64,000 bases of DNA from Streptomyces seoulensis (GCF_004328625.1 NZ_CP032229.1:434001-498000); one strand, 5' to 3'; shown: positions 51,998 through 60,999, counted from the first letter of the stretch. Numbers and translations are program-made. Notes: generated from the letters alone by a model not told the origin.

Positions 51998-53353
51998 ATG
52001 TCGTCGAATCCGGTCGCCGAGACCGTCGCCTCGCTGATGCCCCGCGCCAAGGCGGAGCTGGCCGAGCTGGTCGCCTTCAGGTCGGTGGCGGACTTCGAGC
52101 AGTTCCCGAAGAGCGAGAGCGAGGGCGCCGCGAACTGGATCGCGGACGCGCTCACCGCCGAGGGCTTCACCGACGTGGCGCTCCTGGACACCCCCGACGG
52201 CACCCAGTCGGTGTACGGCTACCTGCCCGGCCCCGAGGGCGCGAAGACCGTGCTGCTCTACGCCCACTACGACGTGCAGCCCCCGCTGGACGAGGCCGGC
52301 TGGACCACGCCCCCGTTCGAGCTGACCGAGCGGGACGGCCGCTGGTACGGGCGCGGCGCGGCCGACTGCAAGGGCGGCCTGATCATGCACCTGCTGGCGC
52401 TGCGCGCGCTGAAGGCGAACGGCGGGGTGCCGGTCAACGTCAAGGTGATCGCGGAGGGTTCGGAGGAGCAGGGCACGGGCGGCCTGGAGCGGTACGCGGA
52501 GGCGCACCCCGAGCTGCTGACGGCGGACACCATCGTGATCGGCGACACCGGCAACTTCCGGGTGGGCCTGCCGACGGCGACCACCACTCTGCGCGGTATG
52601 ACGATGCTCCGGGTCCAGGTCGACACCCTGGCCGGGAACCTGCACTCGGGCCAGTTCGGCGGCGCCGCCCCGGACGCGCTCGCGGCGCTGATCCGTCTGC
52701 TGGACTCGCTGCGCGCCGAGGACGGTTCGACCACGGTGGACGGCCTCACGGCCGACGCCCGCTGGGAGGGCCTGGAGTACGGCGAGGAGCAGTTCCGCTC
52801 GGACGCCAAGGTGCTGGACGGCGTGGAGCTGATCGGTGACGGTTCGGTGGCCGACCGCCTGTGGGCGCGTCCGGCCGTGACGGTCGTCGGCATCGACTGC
52901 CCGCCGGTCGTGGGCGCCACCCCGTCCGTGCAGGCCGCCGCCCGGGCGCAGATCAGCCTCCGGGTGCCGCCGGGCGTGGACGCCGCCGAGGCGACCAAGC
53001 TGCTCACCGCCCACCTGGAGGCCCACGCGCCGTGGGGCGCGCGGGTGAGCGTCGAGCAGGTCGGCCAGGGCCAGCCCTTCCGCGCCGACACCACGAGCCC
53101 CGCCTACCAGGCGATGGCCGACGCGATGGCGGCCGCCTACCCCGGCGAGACCATGCAGTACGCGGGCCAGGGCGGCTCGATCCCGCTCTGCAACACCCTC
53201 GCCGGTCTCTACCCCGACGCCGAGATCCTGCTCATCGGCCTGAGCGAGCCCGAGGCCCAGATCCACGCGGTCAACGAGAGCGTCTCCCCCGAGGAGCTGG
53301 AGCGCCTCTCGGTCGCGGAGGCCCTGTTCCTGAACAAGTACGCGGCGAACTGA
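51998..53353 (+). CDS. M20-family metallo-dipeptidase
   Basis: A 451-residue di-zinc peptidase of the M20 family. Zinc ligands: LLYAHYDVQPP (His and the catalytic Asp two residues on), GRGAADCKGG (bridging Asp), EGSEEQGTGG (catalytic Glu and zinc Glu), IGDTGNF (Asp), and the final His in AQIHAVNES. The dimerisation domain is inserted near 220-330 (VDTLAGNLHSGQFGG). It cleaves dipeptides or N-acyl amino acids in the cytoplasm (CNDP-like). AGGAG lies 10 bases before the ATG at 51998. It is followed by a strong terminator. Confidence 0.92.
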   Translation: MSSNPVAETVASLMPRAKAELAELVAFRSVADFEQFPKSESEGAANWIADALTAEGFTDVALLDTPDGTQSVYGYLPGPEGAKTVLLYAHYDVQPPLDEAGWTTPPFELTERDGRWYGRGAADCKGGLIMHLLALRALKANGGVPVNVKVIAEGSEEQGTGGLERYAEAHPELLTADTIVIGDTGNFRVGLPTATTTLRGMTMLRVQVDTLAGNLHSGQFGGAAPDALAALIRLLDSLRAEDGSTTVDGLTADARWEGLEYGEEQFRSDAKVLDGVELIGDGSVADRLWARPAVTVVGIDCPPVVGATPSVQAAARAQISLRVPPGVDAAEATKLLTAHLEAHAPWGARVSVEQVGQGQPFRADTTSPAYQAMADAMAAAYPGETMQYAGQGGSIPLCNTLAGLYPDAEILLIGLSEPEAQIHAVNESVSPEELERLSVAEALFLNKYAAN

Positions 53354-53360
53354 GCGAGTT

Positions 53361-53402
53361 GACGACGGTGCGCCCGCCCGTGGGAGTGTGCGCACCGTCG
53401 TC
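53361..53402. terminator. Terminator between dipeptidase and kinase-Nudix genes
   Basis: A 13-bp perfect stem, GACGACGGTGCGC (53361-53373) with GCGCACCGTCGTC (53390-53402) around a 16-base loop, in the 58 bases between convergent stops. Confidence 0.85.
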
Positions 53403-53411
53403 GAGTGCGCG

Positions 53412-54455
53412 TCAGCCCACCGGCACCCCCGCCTCCAGGTACAGCGCCGCGCCGCGTTCGCGGGCTCTCAGCGCCCAGCGGAGGCGTTCGTAGCGGACCG
53501 GGGGGAGCATGGTGGCGGCCTCGCGTTCGGTGGCGAAGCGCCAGGCGCGCAGTTCGGGGCCGGGCAGCAGCACACGGGCGGCCTCGTCGGGGGCGAGGCG
53601 GCCGCCGTCGAAGAGCAGGCGGAGTCCGCCGTGGCCGGGCGGGGCGGGACGCTCCCAGTCGACCACCAGCAGGCGGGGCACCTCGCGCAGCCGGATGCCG
53701 ACCTCCTCGGCGACCTCGCGCATCCCGGCGCGGGCCGGGGCCTCCCCCCGCTCGACCACCCCGCCGGGGAACTCCCAGCCCGGCTTGTAGGTCGGGTCGA
53801 CCAGCAGCACCCGGTCCTCCGCGTCGAAGAGCAGCACCCCGGCGGCCAGCGTCTCCCCGGCCGGCTCGGGCGTCTGCACGATCTCGCACGGCCGGGCCGC
53901 CCCGCTCCCCACGGCCTCGGTGATCCGGACGGCGCTCTGGTACGGCGTGAGCCCGCTGGTGTCGACGGGGTACGCGTCGGCCGTGAGCCAGGAGGCGAGG
54001 GCCGCGCGGTAGGGCTCGATGTGGTCGTAGGCCCACTGCCGCTCGCGCATCTCGGCGTCCGGAACGCCCGGCGAGGGCTCCCGCCCGGCGATCCGCTGGC
54101 GCAAAATCGTTTCGGCCGGGGCGAGCAGCAGATGGCGCACGGAGATCCGGCGGGCGGCGAGGCCGCCGAAGATCTCGTCGCGGTACTCCTGGCGCAGCAG
54201 GGTCATGGGGACCACCAGGGTCCCGCCCAGCTCGGCGTGGAGCGCGGCGGCGGTGTCGATCACCAGGCGGCGCCAGATCGGCAGGTTCTGGAAGTCGTCG
54301 ACCTCGGCGAGGCGCTTGGCCGGCAGCAGGCGCGGGAGCGCGGCGCCGATCAGCTCGGGGTCGAAGATCGTGCTGTTCGGGATCAGTTCGATCAATTCCC
54401 GTGCGGTCGTGGTCTTGCCCGCACCGAACGCGCCGTTGATCCAGACGACGGTCAC
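53412..54455 (-). CDS. P-loop kinase-like / Nudix hydrolase fusion
   Basis: A 347-residue two-domain protein. Residues 1-180 are a P-loop domain: Walker A NGAFGAGKTTTARELI, a lid region RQRIAGREPSPG and DAYPVDTSGLTP near the end, resembling small-molecule kinases (chloramphenicol phosphotransferase or Zeta-toxin-like AAA_33). Residues 200-345 are a Nudix domain with GGVVERGEAPARAGMREVAEEVG, a complete box. Fusion suggests that one domain makes or binds a phosphorylated compound the other hydrolyses, but neither substrate is known. The GTG/ATG region at 54455 begins MTVVWI. It is monocistronic. Confidence 0.85.
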   Translation of the reverse strand: MTVVWINGAFGAGKTTTARELIELIPNSTIFDPELIGAALPRLLPAKRLAEVDDFQNLPIWRRLVIDTAAALHAELGGTLVVPMTLLRQEYRDEIFGGLAARRISVRHLLLAPAETILRQRIAGREPSPGVPDAEMRERQWAYDHIEPYRAALASWLTADAYPVDTSGLTPYQSAVRITEAVGSGAARPCEIVQTPEPAGETLAAGVLLFDAEDRVLLVDPTYKPGWEFPGGVVERGEAPARAGMREVAEEVGIRLREVPRLLVVDWERPAPPGHGGLRLLFDGGRLAPDEAARVLLPGPELRAWRFATEREAATMLPPVRYERLRWALRARERGAALYLEAGVPVG

Positions 54456-54540
54456 GGTTCCCCCTCTTCTGTTGGCCCCCTGGGGCTTGCCCGTTCCACC
54501 CTGTCACGGAAACCACGCGCAGTTGAGGGCGCACAGCACG

Positions 54541-54572
54541 GTGCCGGGACCCCTGGGGCGGGGTCCCGGCAC
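54541..54572 (-). terminator. Terminator of the small secreted-protein gene
   Basis: A 13-bp perfect stem, GTGCCGGGACCCC (54541-54553) with GGGGTCCCGGCAC (54560-54572) around a 6-base loop, 25 bases past the stop of the minus-strand small gene. Confidence 0.85.
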
Positions 54573-54596
54573 GGTGCCGGCGGCCGGTTCCGGCCG

Positions 54597-54785
54597 TTAC
54601 TGGCCGAGCGCGCCCTCGTCCACGTCGAAGCTGTCCTGGCTCACGATGTGGTCGACGGTGCTCAGGGTGTCGTCCACCTTGAGGTCGCTGAGCCCGGCGT
54701 TCTCGGCGGCGTGCGACGGGGTGAGGGCGGCCACCACGAATCCGGTGGCGAGGCTGGCGATGGCGAGCATGCTGCGCTTCTTCAT
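54597..54785 (-). CDS. Small secreted peptide of unknown function
   Basis: A 62-residue precursor with a textbook signal peptide (MKKRSMLAIASLATGFVVAA, cleavage likely after SHA near residue 26). The mature acidic peptide of about 36 residues has no cysteine (DLKVDDTLSTVDHIVSQDSF, end GALGQ). I do not recognise the family. It could be a small secreted or wall-associated protein. The ribosome site before the ATG at 54785 is poor. It has its own strong terminator, which supports a real transcript. It faces the alpha-galactosidase gene across 174 bases. Confidence 0.7.
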   Translation of the reverse strand: MKKRSMLAIASLATGFVVAALTPSHAAENAGLSDLKVDDTLSTVDHIVSQDSFDVDEGALGQ

Positions 54786-54959
54786 GCCGTGATCAACTGC
54801 TTGATGGCCCGAGGGGTCACGCGGTACGGGTTTCGGCCAGCCGAACCACCAGGACCGAACAGATCCGTCCTACCCCTTCCAACAGACTCGGACACGTCCT
54901 ACCGTGATCGCGCACCGGTGCCCCGTCCCTGTCCGCCGCGAGCCGGAGGAACGCCGACG

Positions 54960-56969
54960 ATGCGTCACCCTCGTCCCCGCACGCACCGCATCCGAACAGC
55001 CGCACTGCTCCTGACGACCCTGCTGAGCACGGGCGGTCTCGCCGCCCCTGCCACGGCCGCGCCCCCTCCCCGGGCCCCCGCCGAGGGCCTGGCGCCCACC
55101 CCGCCGATGGGCTTCAACAACTGGAACTCCACGCACTGCCGGGCCGAGTTCAACGAGGACATGGTCAAGGGCATCGCCGACCTCTTCGTGACCAAGGGCC
55201 TCAAGGACGCGGGGTACCAGTACGTCAACCTCGACGACTGCTGGGCACTCCCCCAGCGGAACGCCGACGGCAAGCTCGTCCCGGACCCGGCCCGCTTCCC
55301 GCACGGCATCTCGGCGGTCGCGGACTATGTGCACGCCAAGGGCCTCAAACTCGGCATCTACACCAGCGCGGGCACCAAGACCTGCGACGGCGCGGGCTTC
55401 CCGGGCGCGCTGGGCCACGAGGAGAGCGACGCCCGGCAGTTCGCCGACTGGGGCGTGGACTACCTGAAGTACGACAACTGCAACAACCAGGGCGTGGACG
55501 CCCAGCAGCGCTACCGCACCATGCGCGACGCCCTCAGGGCCACCGGGCGCCCGATCGTCTACAGCATCTGCGAGTGGGGCGAGAACAAGCCCTGGGAGTG
55601 GGCCGCCGGCGTGGGCCAGCTCTGGCGCACCACCGGCGACATCAGCGACAGCTGGGGCTCGATGCTTTCCATCCTCAAGCAGAACCTCCCCCTCGCCCCC
55701 TACGCCGGTCCCGGCCACTGGAACGACCCCGACATGCTGGAGGTCGGCAACGGCGGGATGACCGACACCGAGTACCGCTCCCACTTCTCGCTCTGGTCGG
55801 TCATGGCGGCGCCGCTGCTCATCGGCACCGATCTGCGCACCGCCTCCCCCGCCACCCTGGACATCCTGGGCAACAAGGAGGTCATCGCGGTCGACCAGGA
55901 CCCGCTGGGCAAGCAGGGCACGGTGATCTCCAGCGAGGCGGGGCGCTGGGTGGTCGCCAAGGAGATGGCCGACGGCAGCCGCGCGGTAGCCCTGTTCAAC
56001 GAGTCCGGGACCGCGCAGCGCGTCGCCACCAGCGCCGCCGCCGTGGGCCTGCCCCGCGCCGCCGGCTACACCCAGCGCGACCTCTGGCAGCACCGGGACA
56101 CCAACACGGCCGGCACCATCGCGGCCACCGTCCCGGCCCACGGCACCGTGCTGCTCCGGGTGTCGGCCGACGGCCACTGGGCGGAACACCCGCCCGCCGT
56201 CGAACTCGGCCTTGACGAGGCGCCGTTCGTCGAGCGGGACACCCCGGCCACGCTCACCACGACCGTCACCGGCCTGGGCCGCACCCCGGCCCGCGAGGTC
56301 TCGGCCGCGCTGACCGGCCCGGAGGGGTGGACCGTACGCGCCCTGTCCCCCGCCACCAGGGCGAGCCTCCCCAACGGGGGTTCCCTGCGCACCCGTTGGC
56401 GGGTGACCGCGCCGCCCGGTACGCCCGTCGGGTCGTACGTCCTCTCGCTGCGCGTGCGGTACCGCTCGCCCGCCGGGGAGCGGGTGACGAGTGAGCTGCC
56501 GGTGAGCGCGTCCGTGGTGGTGCCGCCGCCTGCCGGGACCTCGTACCTGAGCGACCTGCCGTGGCTCTCGGCGGTCAGCGGGTGGGGTCCGGTGGAGCGG
56601 GACACCAGCAACGGCGAGGACGCGGCGGGCGACGGCTCCCCGCTCACCATCGGCTCCACGGTGTACGCCAAGGGGCTCGGGGTGCACGCGGTCAGCGAGG
56701 TCGCGTACTACACCGGGCGGCACTGCTCGACGGTCACCGCCGAGGTGGGCGTGGACGACGAGAAGGGCGCGAAGGGCAGCGTGGCGTTCGAGATCTGGGC
56801 GGACGGGGTGAAGGCCGCCTCGACGGGCGTACTGACCAACGCCGATCCGGCCGAGCCGCTCAGCGCCGATGTCAGCGGCGCGCGGGTGGTGCGGCTGGTC
56901 GTCACCGACGGGGGCGACGGGATCGACTCCGACCACGCGGACTGGGCGGACGCCCGGCTTGGCTGCTGA
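54960..56969 (+). CDS. Secreted alpha-galactosidase, GH27 with C-terminal NPCBM domain
   Basis: A 669-residue exported enzyme. The signal peptide runs to about residue 33 (AALLLTTLLSTGGLAAPATA). The GH27 barrel starts with TPPMGFNNWNSTHC; the nucleophile Asp is in YLKYDNCNN near residue 178 and the acid/base Asp in WNDPDMLEVGNGGMTD near 255. After a beta-sandwich and a NEW3-like domain (VTGLGRTPAREVSAAL), a C-terminal NPCBM galactose-binding module (SGWGPVERDTSNGED, YAKGLGVHAVSEVAYY) ends the protein. It releases galactose from galacto-oligosaccharides or galactomannan. GGAGGA lies 10 bases before the ATG at 54960. Confidence 0.92.
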   Translation: MRHPRPRTHRIRTAALLLTTLLSTGGLAAPATAAPPPRAPAEGLAPTPPMGFNNWNSTHCRAEFNEDMVKGIADLFVTKGLKDAGYQYVNLDDCWALPQRNADGKLVPDPARFPHGISAVADYVHAKGLKLGIYTSAGTKTCDGAGFPGALGHEESDARQFADWGVDYLKYDNCNNQGVDAQQRYRTMRDALRATGRPIVYSICEWGENKPWEWAAGVGQLWRTTGDISDSWGSMLSILKQNLPLAPYAGPGHWNDPDMLEVGNGGMTDTEYRSHFSLWSVMAAPLLIGTDLRTASPATLDILGNKEVIAVDQDPLGKQGTVISSEAGRWVVAKEMADGSRAVALFNESGTAQRVATSAAAVGLPRAAGYTQRDLWQHRDTNTAGTIAATVPAHGTVLLRVSADGHWAEHPPAVELGLDEAPFVERDTPATLTTTVTGLGRTPAREVSAALTGPEGWTVRALSPATRASLPNGGSLRTRWRVTAPPGTPVGSYVLSLRVRYRSPAGERVTSELPVSASVVVPPPAGTSYLSDLPWLSAVSGWGPVERDTSNGEDAAGDGSPLTIGSTVYAKGLGVHAVSEVAYYTGRHCSTVTAEVGVDDEKGAKGSVAFEIWADGVKAASTGVLTNADPAEPLSADVSGARVVRLVVTDGGDGIDSDHADWADARLGC

Positions 56970-56975
56970 ACCGGC

Positions 56976-57008
56976 CGTGGCCACGGGGGTGTTGGCCCCG
57001 TGGCCACG
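56976..57008. terminator. Bidirectional terminator between GH27 and ROK kinase genes
   Basis: The perfect 13-bp stem CGTGGCCACGGGG (56976-56988) pairs with CCCCGTGGCCACG (56996-57008) around GGTGTTG, in the 47 bases between convergent stops. Confidence 0.9.
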
Positions 57009-57016
57009 CGCGTCCG

Positions 57017-57970
57017 TCAGACTCCGGCGGCGGTGGTGTCCGGCCGGAGGGCGAGCGCGGCCGCGGCGGCGCCGACCAGGCCGGCGTCGGTGCCCATCTG
57101 GGCGGGCACGACGGTGAGCCGCTGGACGAAGGAGAGGGTGGCGTAGTCCGCCAGGGCCTTGCGTAGCGGGGCGAAGAGCACGTCGCCCGCCTTGCCGACA
57201 CCGCCGCCGATCACCGCGATGTCGATCTCGACCAGGGTCGCGGTCGCCGCGATCCCGGCCGCGAGGGCCTGCGCGGCCCGCTCGAAGGAGGCCACGGCGA
57301 CCGGGTCGCCCCGGCGGGCCGCGTCCGCCACGGCGGCGGCGGAGGTGTCGCCGTCCGGGCCGGGCAGCCAGCCGTCGGCCAGGGCGCGGCGGGCGATGTT
57401 GGGGCCGCTGGCCAGGCCCTCCACGCAGCCGCGCGCGCCGCACGGGCAGGGCTCGCCGTCCAGGTCGACGCTGATGTGGCCGATGTGACCGGCGTTGCCG
57501 GTGGGGCCCGGGTGCAGCCGGCCGCCGAGGACCAGGCCACCGCCGACGCCGGTGGAGACCACCATGCAGAGGGCGTTGTCATGGCCGCGCGCGGCGCCCT
57601 GCCAGTGTTCGGCGGCGGTGATGGCGACGCCGTCGCCGATCAGCTCGACCGGCAGGCCGCCGGTGGCCGCGCGTACCCGCTCGACCAGCGGGAAGCCGCG
57701 CCAGCCCGGCACGTTGACCGGGCTCACGGTGCCCGCCGAGGTGTCCACCGGACCGGCGCTGCCGATGCCGAGCACGGAGGCGCGTCCCCACAGCGGCGAG
57801 GCCGCGAGGTCGCCGAGCACCTGCTCGACGGCCTGCATGACCGTTTCGCCATCCTGCCGCGCGGGCGTCGCGCGCTGGGTGCGCGCCTGAATCCGGCCAT
57901 GGCCGTCCACCAGCGCACCGGCGATCTTGGTACCGCCGATGTCCAGGGCCGCCACGAGGTCGGTGTGCAT
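57017..57970 (-). CDS. ROK-family sugar kinase (glucokinase-like)
   Basis: A 317-residue kinase without a DNA-binding domain. ALDIGGTKIAGALVD is the phosphate site, GDGVAITAAEHWQGAARG the sugar-site region (with the usual GND/EDAN part changed), STGVGGGLVLGG and NAGHIGHISVD follow, and the zinc cluster CPCGARGCVEGLASG is intact. It probably phosphorylates glucose, mannose or galactose-type sugars. It diverges from a LacI regulator; the 224-base gap holds a GACAACGTTGTC palindrome. With the neighbouring secreted alpha-galactosidase it makes a plausible oligosaccharide-use group. GGAG precedes the ATG at 57970. Confidence 0.9.
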   Translation of the reverse strand: MHTDLVAALDIGGTKIAGALVDGHGRIQARTQRATPARQDGETVMQAVEQVLGDLAASPLWGRASVLGIGSAGPVDTSAGTVSPVNVPGWRGFPLVERVRAATGGLPVELIGDGVAITAAEHWQGAARGHDNALCMVVSTGVGGGLVLGGRLHPGPTGNAGHIGHISVDLDGEPCPCGARGCVEGLASGPNIARRALADGWLPGPDGDTSAAAVADAARRGDPVAVASFERAAQALAAGIAATATLVEIDIAVIGGGVGKAGDVLFAPLRKALADYATLSFVQRLTVVPAQMGTDAGLVGAAAAALALRPDTTAAGV

Positions 57971-58079
57971 CTGAGTCTGGTCTCCCCGTCGAGCCGTCGG
58001 TTGGTTTCGGTGGGCCTCCCCGGCCTGGTCGCGGTGGGGGCGCGGGCCGGAACGGCGGTGGACAGTCTCTCTCGCACCT

Positions 58080-58091
58080 GACAACGTTGTC
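58080..58091. promoter_or_regulatory. LacI-type operator palindrome
   Basis: GACAACGTTGTC is a perfect 12-bp palindrome with the central CG step of LacI-family operators, 110 bases upstream of the ROK kinase start and 104 upstream of the LacI start. Confidence 0.8.
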
Positions 58092-58194
58092 CAGGCTCTA
58101 TGCTCGACGCCACATGCTTGTACCGGCCTTTGATTCCCCGCACCGACCCGTCACACCCGCGCCACCCCCGGACAACAGGACAGGACACCGCACC

Positions 58195-59244
58195 GTGCCC
58201 GAGACCACCCGCCGAGCAGACCGCGCCAACGGCAGCCGTTACGGCAACCGGCCCACCATGAAGGACGTGGCCGCGCGGGCCGGGGTCGGCCTGAAGACGG
58301 TGTCCCGGGTGGTCAACGGCGAGCCGGGGGTCACTCCGGACACCGAGCGGCGGGTGCGGGAGGCGATCGAGGCGCTGGGCTTCCGGCGCAACGACAGCGC
58401 GCGGGTGCTGCGCAAGGGCCGTACCGCGAGCATCGGCCTGGTGCTGGAGGACCTCGCGGACCCGTTCTACGGGCCGCTCAGCCGGGCCGTCGAGGAGGTG
58501 GCCCGCGCGCACGGGGCGCTGCTGATCAACGGGTCCAGCGCGGAGGACCCGGAGCGGGAGCAGGAGCTGGCGCTCGCGCTGTGCGCGCGGCGGGTGGACG
58601 GTCTGGTGGTGATCCCGGCCGGGGACGACCACCGTTATCTGGAGCCGGAGATCCGGGCGGGCGTGGCCACGGTGTTCGTGGACCGGCCGGCCGGGGGCAT
58701 CGACGCGGACGTGGTCCTGTCGGACAACTTCGGCGGCGCCCGTGACGGGGTCGCGCATCTGATCGCGCACGGCCACCGCCGGATCGGCTTCATCGGCGAC
58801 ATGCCCCGCATCCACACGGCCGCCGAGCGGCTGCGCGGCTACCGGGCGGCGATGGAAGACGCGGGGATACCGGTCGCGGAGGGCTGGATGTCGCTGGGGG
58901 CGACCGATCCGGAGCGGGTGCGGCGGGCCACCGAGGAGATGCTCTCCGGGCCCGACCGGGTCACCGCCGTCTTCACCGGCAACAACCGGGTGACGGTCAC
59001 CGTGATCCGGGTCCTGGCCGAGTACGACCGGCCGGTCGCCCTCGTCGGGTTCGACGACTTCGAGCTGGCCGACCTGCTCCAGCCGGGCGTGACGGTGGTC
59101 GCGCAGGACGCGGCCGCGCTCGGCCGCACCGCCGCCGACCGCCTCTTCCAGCGCCTCGACGGCGCCCCCGGCACGCCGGAACGCCTGGAACTGCCGACCC
59201 GGCTGATCACGCGGGGCTCGGGCGAGCTGCCCCCGGCGGACTGA
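58195..59244 (+). CDS. LacI-family regulator
   Basis: A 349-residue repressor. The helix-turn-helix MKDVAARAGVGLKTVSRVVN begins about 22 residues after the start, then ARVLRKGRTASIGLVLEDL leads into the effector domain (DPFYGPLSRAVEEVA, GLVVIPAGDD, ALVGFDDFELADLL). I start at the GTG at 58195, with AGGA about 10 bases upstream, because the upstream reading frame to 58087 includes the operator. It faces the ROK kinase and probably regulates it and possibly the secreted galactosidase. Confidence 0.92.
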   Translation: MPETTRRADRANGSRYGNRPTMKDVAARAGVGLKTVSRVVNGEPGVTPDTERRVREAIEALGFRRNDSARVLRKGRTASIGLVLEDLADPFYGPLSRAVEEVARAHGALLINGSSAEDPEREQELALALCARRVDGLVVIPAGDDHRYLEPEIRAGVATVFVDRPAGGIDADVVLSDNFGGARDGVAHLIAHGHRRIGFIGDMPRIHTAAERLRGYRAAMEDAGIPVAEGWMSLGATDPERVRRATEEMLSGPDRVTAVFTGNNRVTVTVIRVLAEYDRPVALVGFDDFELADLLQPGVTVVAQDAAALGRTAADRLFQRLDGAPGTPERLELPTRLITRGSGELPPAD

Positions 59245-59249
59245 GAGGG

Positions 59250-60512
59250 CTACTGGGGCCTGAGGGCGGCCAGGTTCTCCAGTTCGGCCCGGCTGAGCCC
59301 GCTCGCGGCCGTCACCTCGGCGCTGTCCAGGGCGCCGCAGTGCAGGCCCCTCAGCAGGTAGCCGCTCAGCGCCCGTGCGGTGGCGGGCTCGTCCAGCACG
59401 TCGCCCTGGGCGCGGGCGGTGTAGGCGGCGAGGCGGGCGGCGGCCTGGGCGAACCCCTCGCGGTAGAAGGCGAAGACGGCCGCGTACCGGGTCGGGAGAT
59501 GGCCGGGGTGCATGTCCCAGCCCTGGTGGTAGGCGCGGGCCAGGGCGCGACGGGTGAGCCGGTGGTGCAGCCGCCAGGCGTCGTGGACCTGCGCGGTGGG
59601 TCCGACCGGCAGCACGTTGGTGGAGCCGTCCGAGACGCGTACGCCGGTGCCGGCGGCCGCGACCTGCATCACCGCCTTGGCGTGGTCGGCTGCGGGGTGG
59701 TCGGGGGCCTGGTGGGCGGCGGAGACGCCGAGGGCGGCGCTGTAGTCGAAGGTGCCGTAGTGCAGTCCGGTGGCCCGCCCTCCGGCCGCCTGGATCATGC
59801 GGGCGACGGTGGCGGTGCCGTCCGTGGCGAGGATCGCCTGGCTGGTCTCGATCTGGATCTCGAAGCCGAGCCGCCCGGACTCCAGCCCGTGCACCCGCTC
59901 GAAGGCGTCCAGCACATGCGCGAACGCCGCGACCTGCTCGGCGTACGTCACCTTCGGCAGGGTCAGGTTCAGCCCCTCGGGCAGTCCGCCGGCCGCCAGC
60001 AGCCCGGTGAGGAAGACGTCGAGGGTACGGACGCCCCGCTCGCGCACCCCCGCCTCCATGCACTTCACCCGCACCCCGAGGTACGGGGGCGAGTCCTCGG
60101 CGAGCAGCCGGGCGGCGCGGGCGGCGTGCTCGTCCTCCTCGGCGTCCGGGCGGTGCCCGTACCCGTCCTCGAAATCGACCCGCAGGTCTTCCACGGGCTC
60201 GCGCTCCAGCTTGGCCCGGACCCGCTCGTACACCGGCCCGGCGAGTCCCCCGTCCAGCCCGAGCACGGCCCCGAACGAGTCCGCGTCCGGGGCGTGTTCG
60301 TCGAGCGCGGCGAGCGCCCGGTCACCCCACTCGCGCACGGTCCCGGCGCCGAACACGTCTCCCGGCACATACACGGTGTGCACGGGCTGACGTGTGCCGG
60401 GATCGCCGGGATAACGGAGCGCCAACTCGGCGTCGACAGGCGCGAGAAGCCCGTCGACCTCCTTGCCGACCCCCGCGCCGAGACTCGTCCGCACCCGCTC
60501 CTGCCGACCCAT
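59250..60512 (-). CDS. CitE/HpcH-like aldolase superfamily protein (DUF6986)
   Basis: A 420-residue protein related to citrate-lyase beta and HpcH/HpaI aldolases. DLRVDFEDGYG carries the acidic metal site, LGVRVKCMEAGVRERGVRTL a substrate Arg region, GFEIQIETSQAIL a second acidic strand, and LHYGTFDYSAALG the active-site end. Streptomyces homologues of this length are filed as DUF6986 (recall), with no proven reaction. GGAGGG sits 7 bases before the ATG at 60512. It converges with the LacI gene (5-base gap). A role in cleaving or condensing a short acyl-CoA or keto-acid is only inferred from the fold. Confidence 0.8.
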   Translation of the reverse strand: MGRQERVRTSLGAGVGKEVDGLLAPVDAELALRYPGDPGTRQPVHTVYVPGDVFGAGTVREWGDRALAALDEHAPDADSFGAVLGLDGGLAGPVYERVRAKLEREPVEDLRVDFEDGYGHRPDAEEDEHAARAARLLAEDSPPYLGVRVKCMEAGVRERGVRTLDVFLTGLLAAGGLPEGLNLTLPKVTYAEQVAAFAHVLDAFERVHGLESGRLGFEIQIETSQAILATDGTATVARMIQAAGGRATGLHYGTFDYSAALGVSAAHQAPDHPAADHAKAVMQVAAAGTGVRVSDGSTNVLPVGPTAQVHDAWRLHHRLTRRALARAYHQGWDMHPGHLPTRYAAVFAFYREGFAQAAARLAAYTARAQGDVLDEPATARALSGYLLRGLHCGALDSAEVTAASGLSRAELENLAALRPQ

Positions 60513-60650
60513 GCCCCACCCTCCGGCCTCGACGAACCCGTCCAGGGACGCTATCCAGGGCGATTCCGGCGGGTCAACACACCCCGCCACCCGTAGGGGC
60601 CGCCGGGTGTCCGCTCGTACCGAGGGACGGCACCGGGGCAGGCCCGCGCG

Positions 60651-60999
60651 CTGCTGCACGCCCTGCTGGGCATCCCGCTCGGCGCGCTCTCCCTCGTCGC
60701 GTCGGTGTGGAGCTGCTGTTCGTAGCCCGTGGCGTGCTGTACGTGCTGGTGGACCGGGGCCCTACGACCATTGCTGGGGCGGGCCGATGCGGGGCGGGGC
60801 GTGGCCGGCGCACTCCGCGCTGGGGCTGCCCGTCGCGGCGGCCGGGCCGGCCCTGCTGTGGTGCGTCGCGTATCTGGACGACCGGCTCGGGGCGCGGTTC
60901 GTGCGCGGTGAGCGGACCGGCGCCTGGGTACTGTCCGCTGCGCTGCTCGCGTGCGGCGCCGGGGCGGTGTTCGTGGTGGCGTGCGCGCACCAGCTCTGA
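60651..60999 (+). pseudogene. Decayed small membrane-protein gene
   Basis: Three consecutive segments in three frames read as one membrane protein. LLHALLGIPLGALSLVASVW is in frame 3 (60651-60710), ELLFVARGVLYVLVDRG in frame 2 (60710-60760), and PYDHCWGGPMRGGAWPAHSALG onward through LPVAAAGPALLWCVAYLDD and VLSAALLACGAGAVFVVACAHQL in frame 1, to the TGA at 60997-60999. Two single-base losses (near 60708 and 60760) would explain it. The joined product would be about 115-120 residues with three or four hydrophobic stretches. The family is not named. There is no start codon with a ribosome site in the first frame. Confidence 0.6.
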
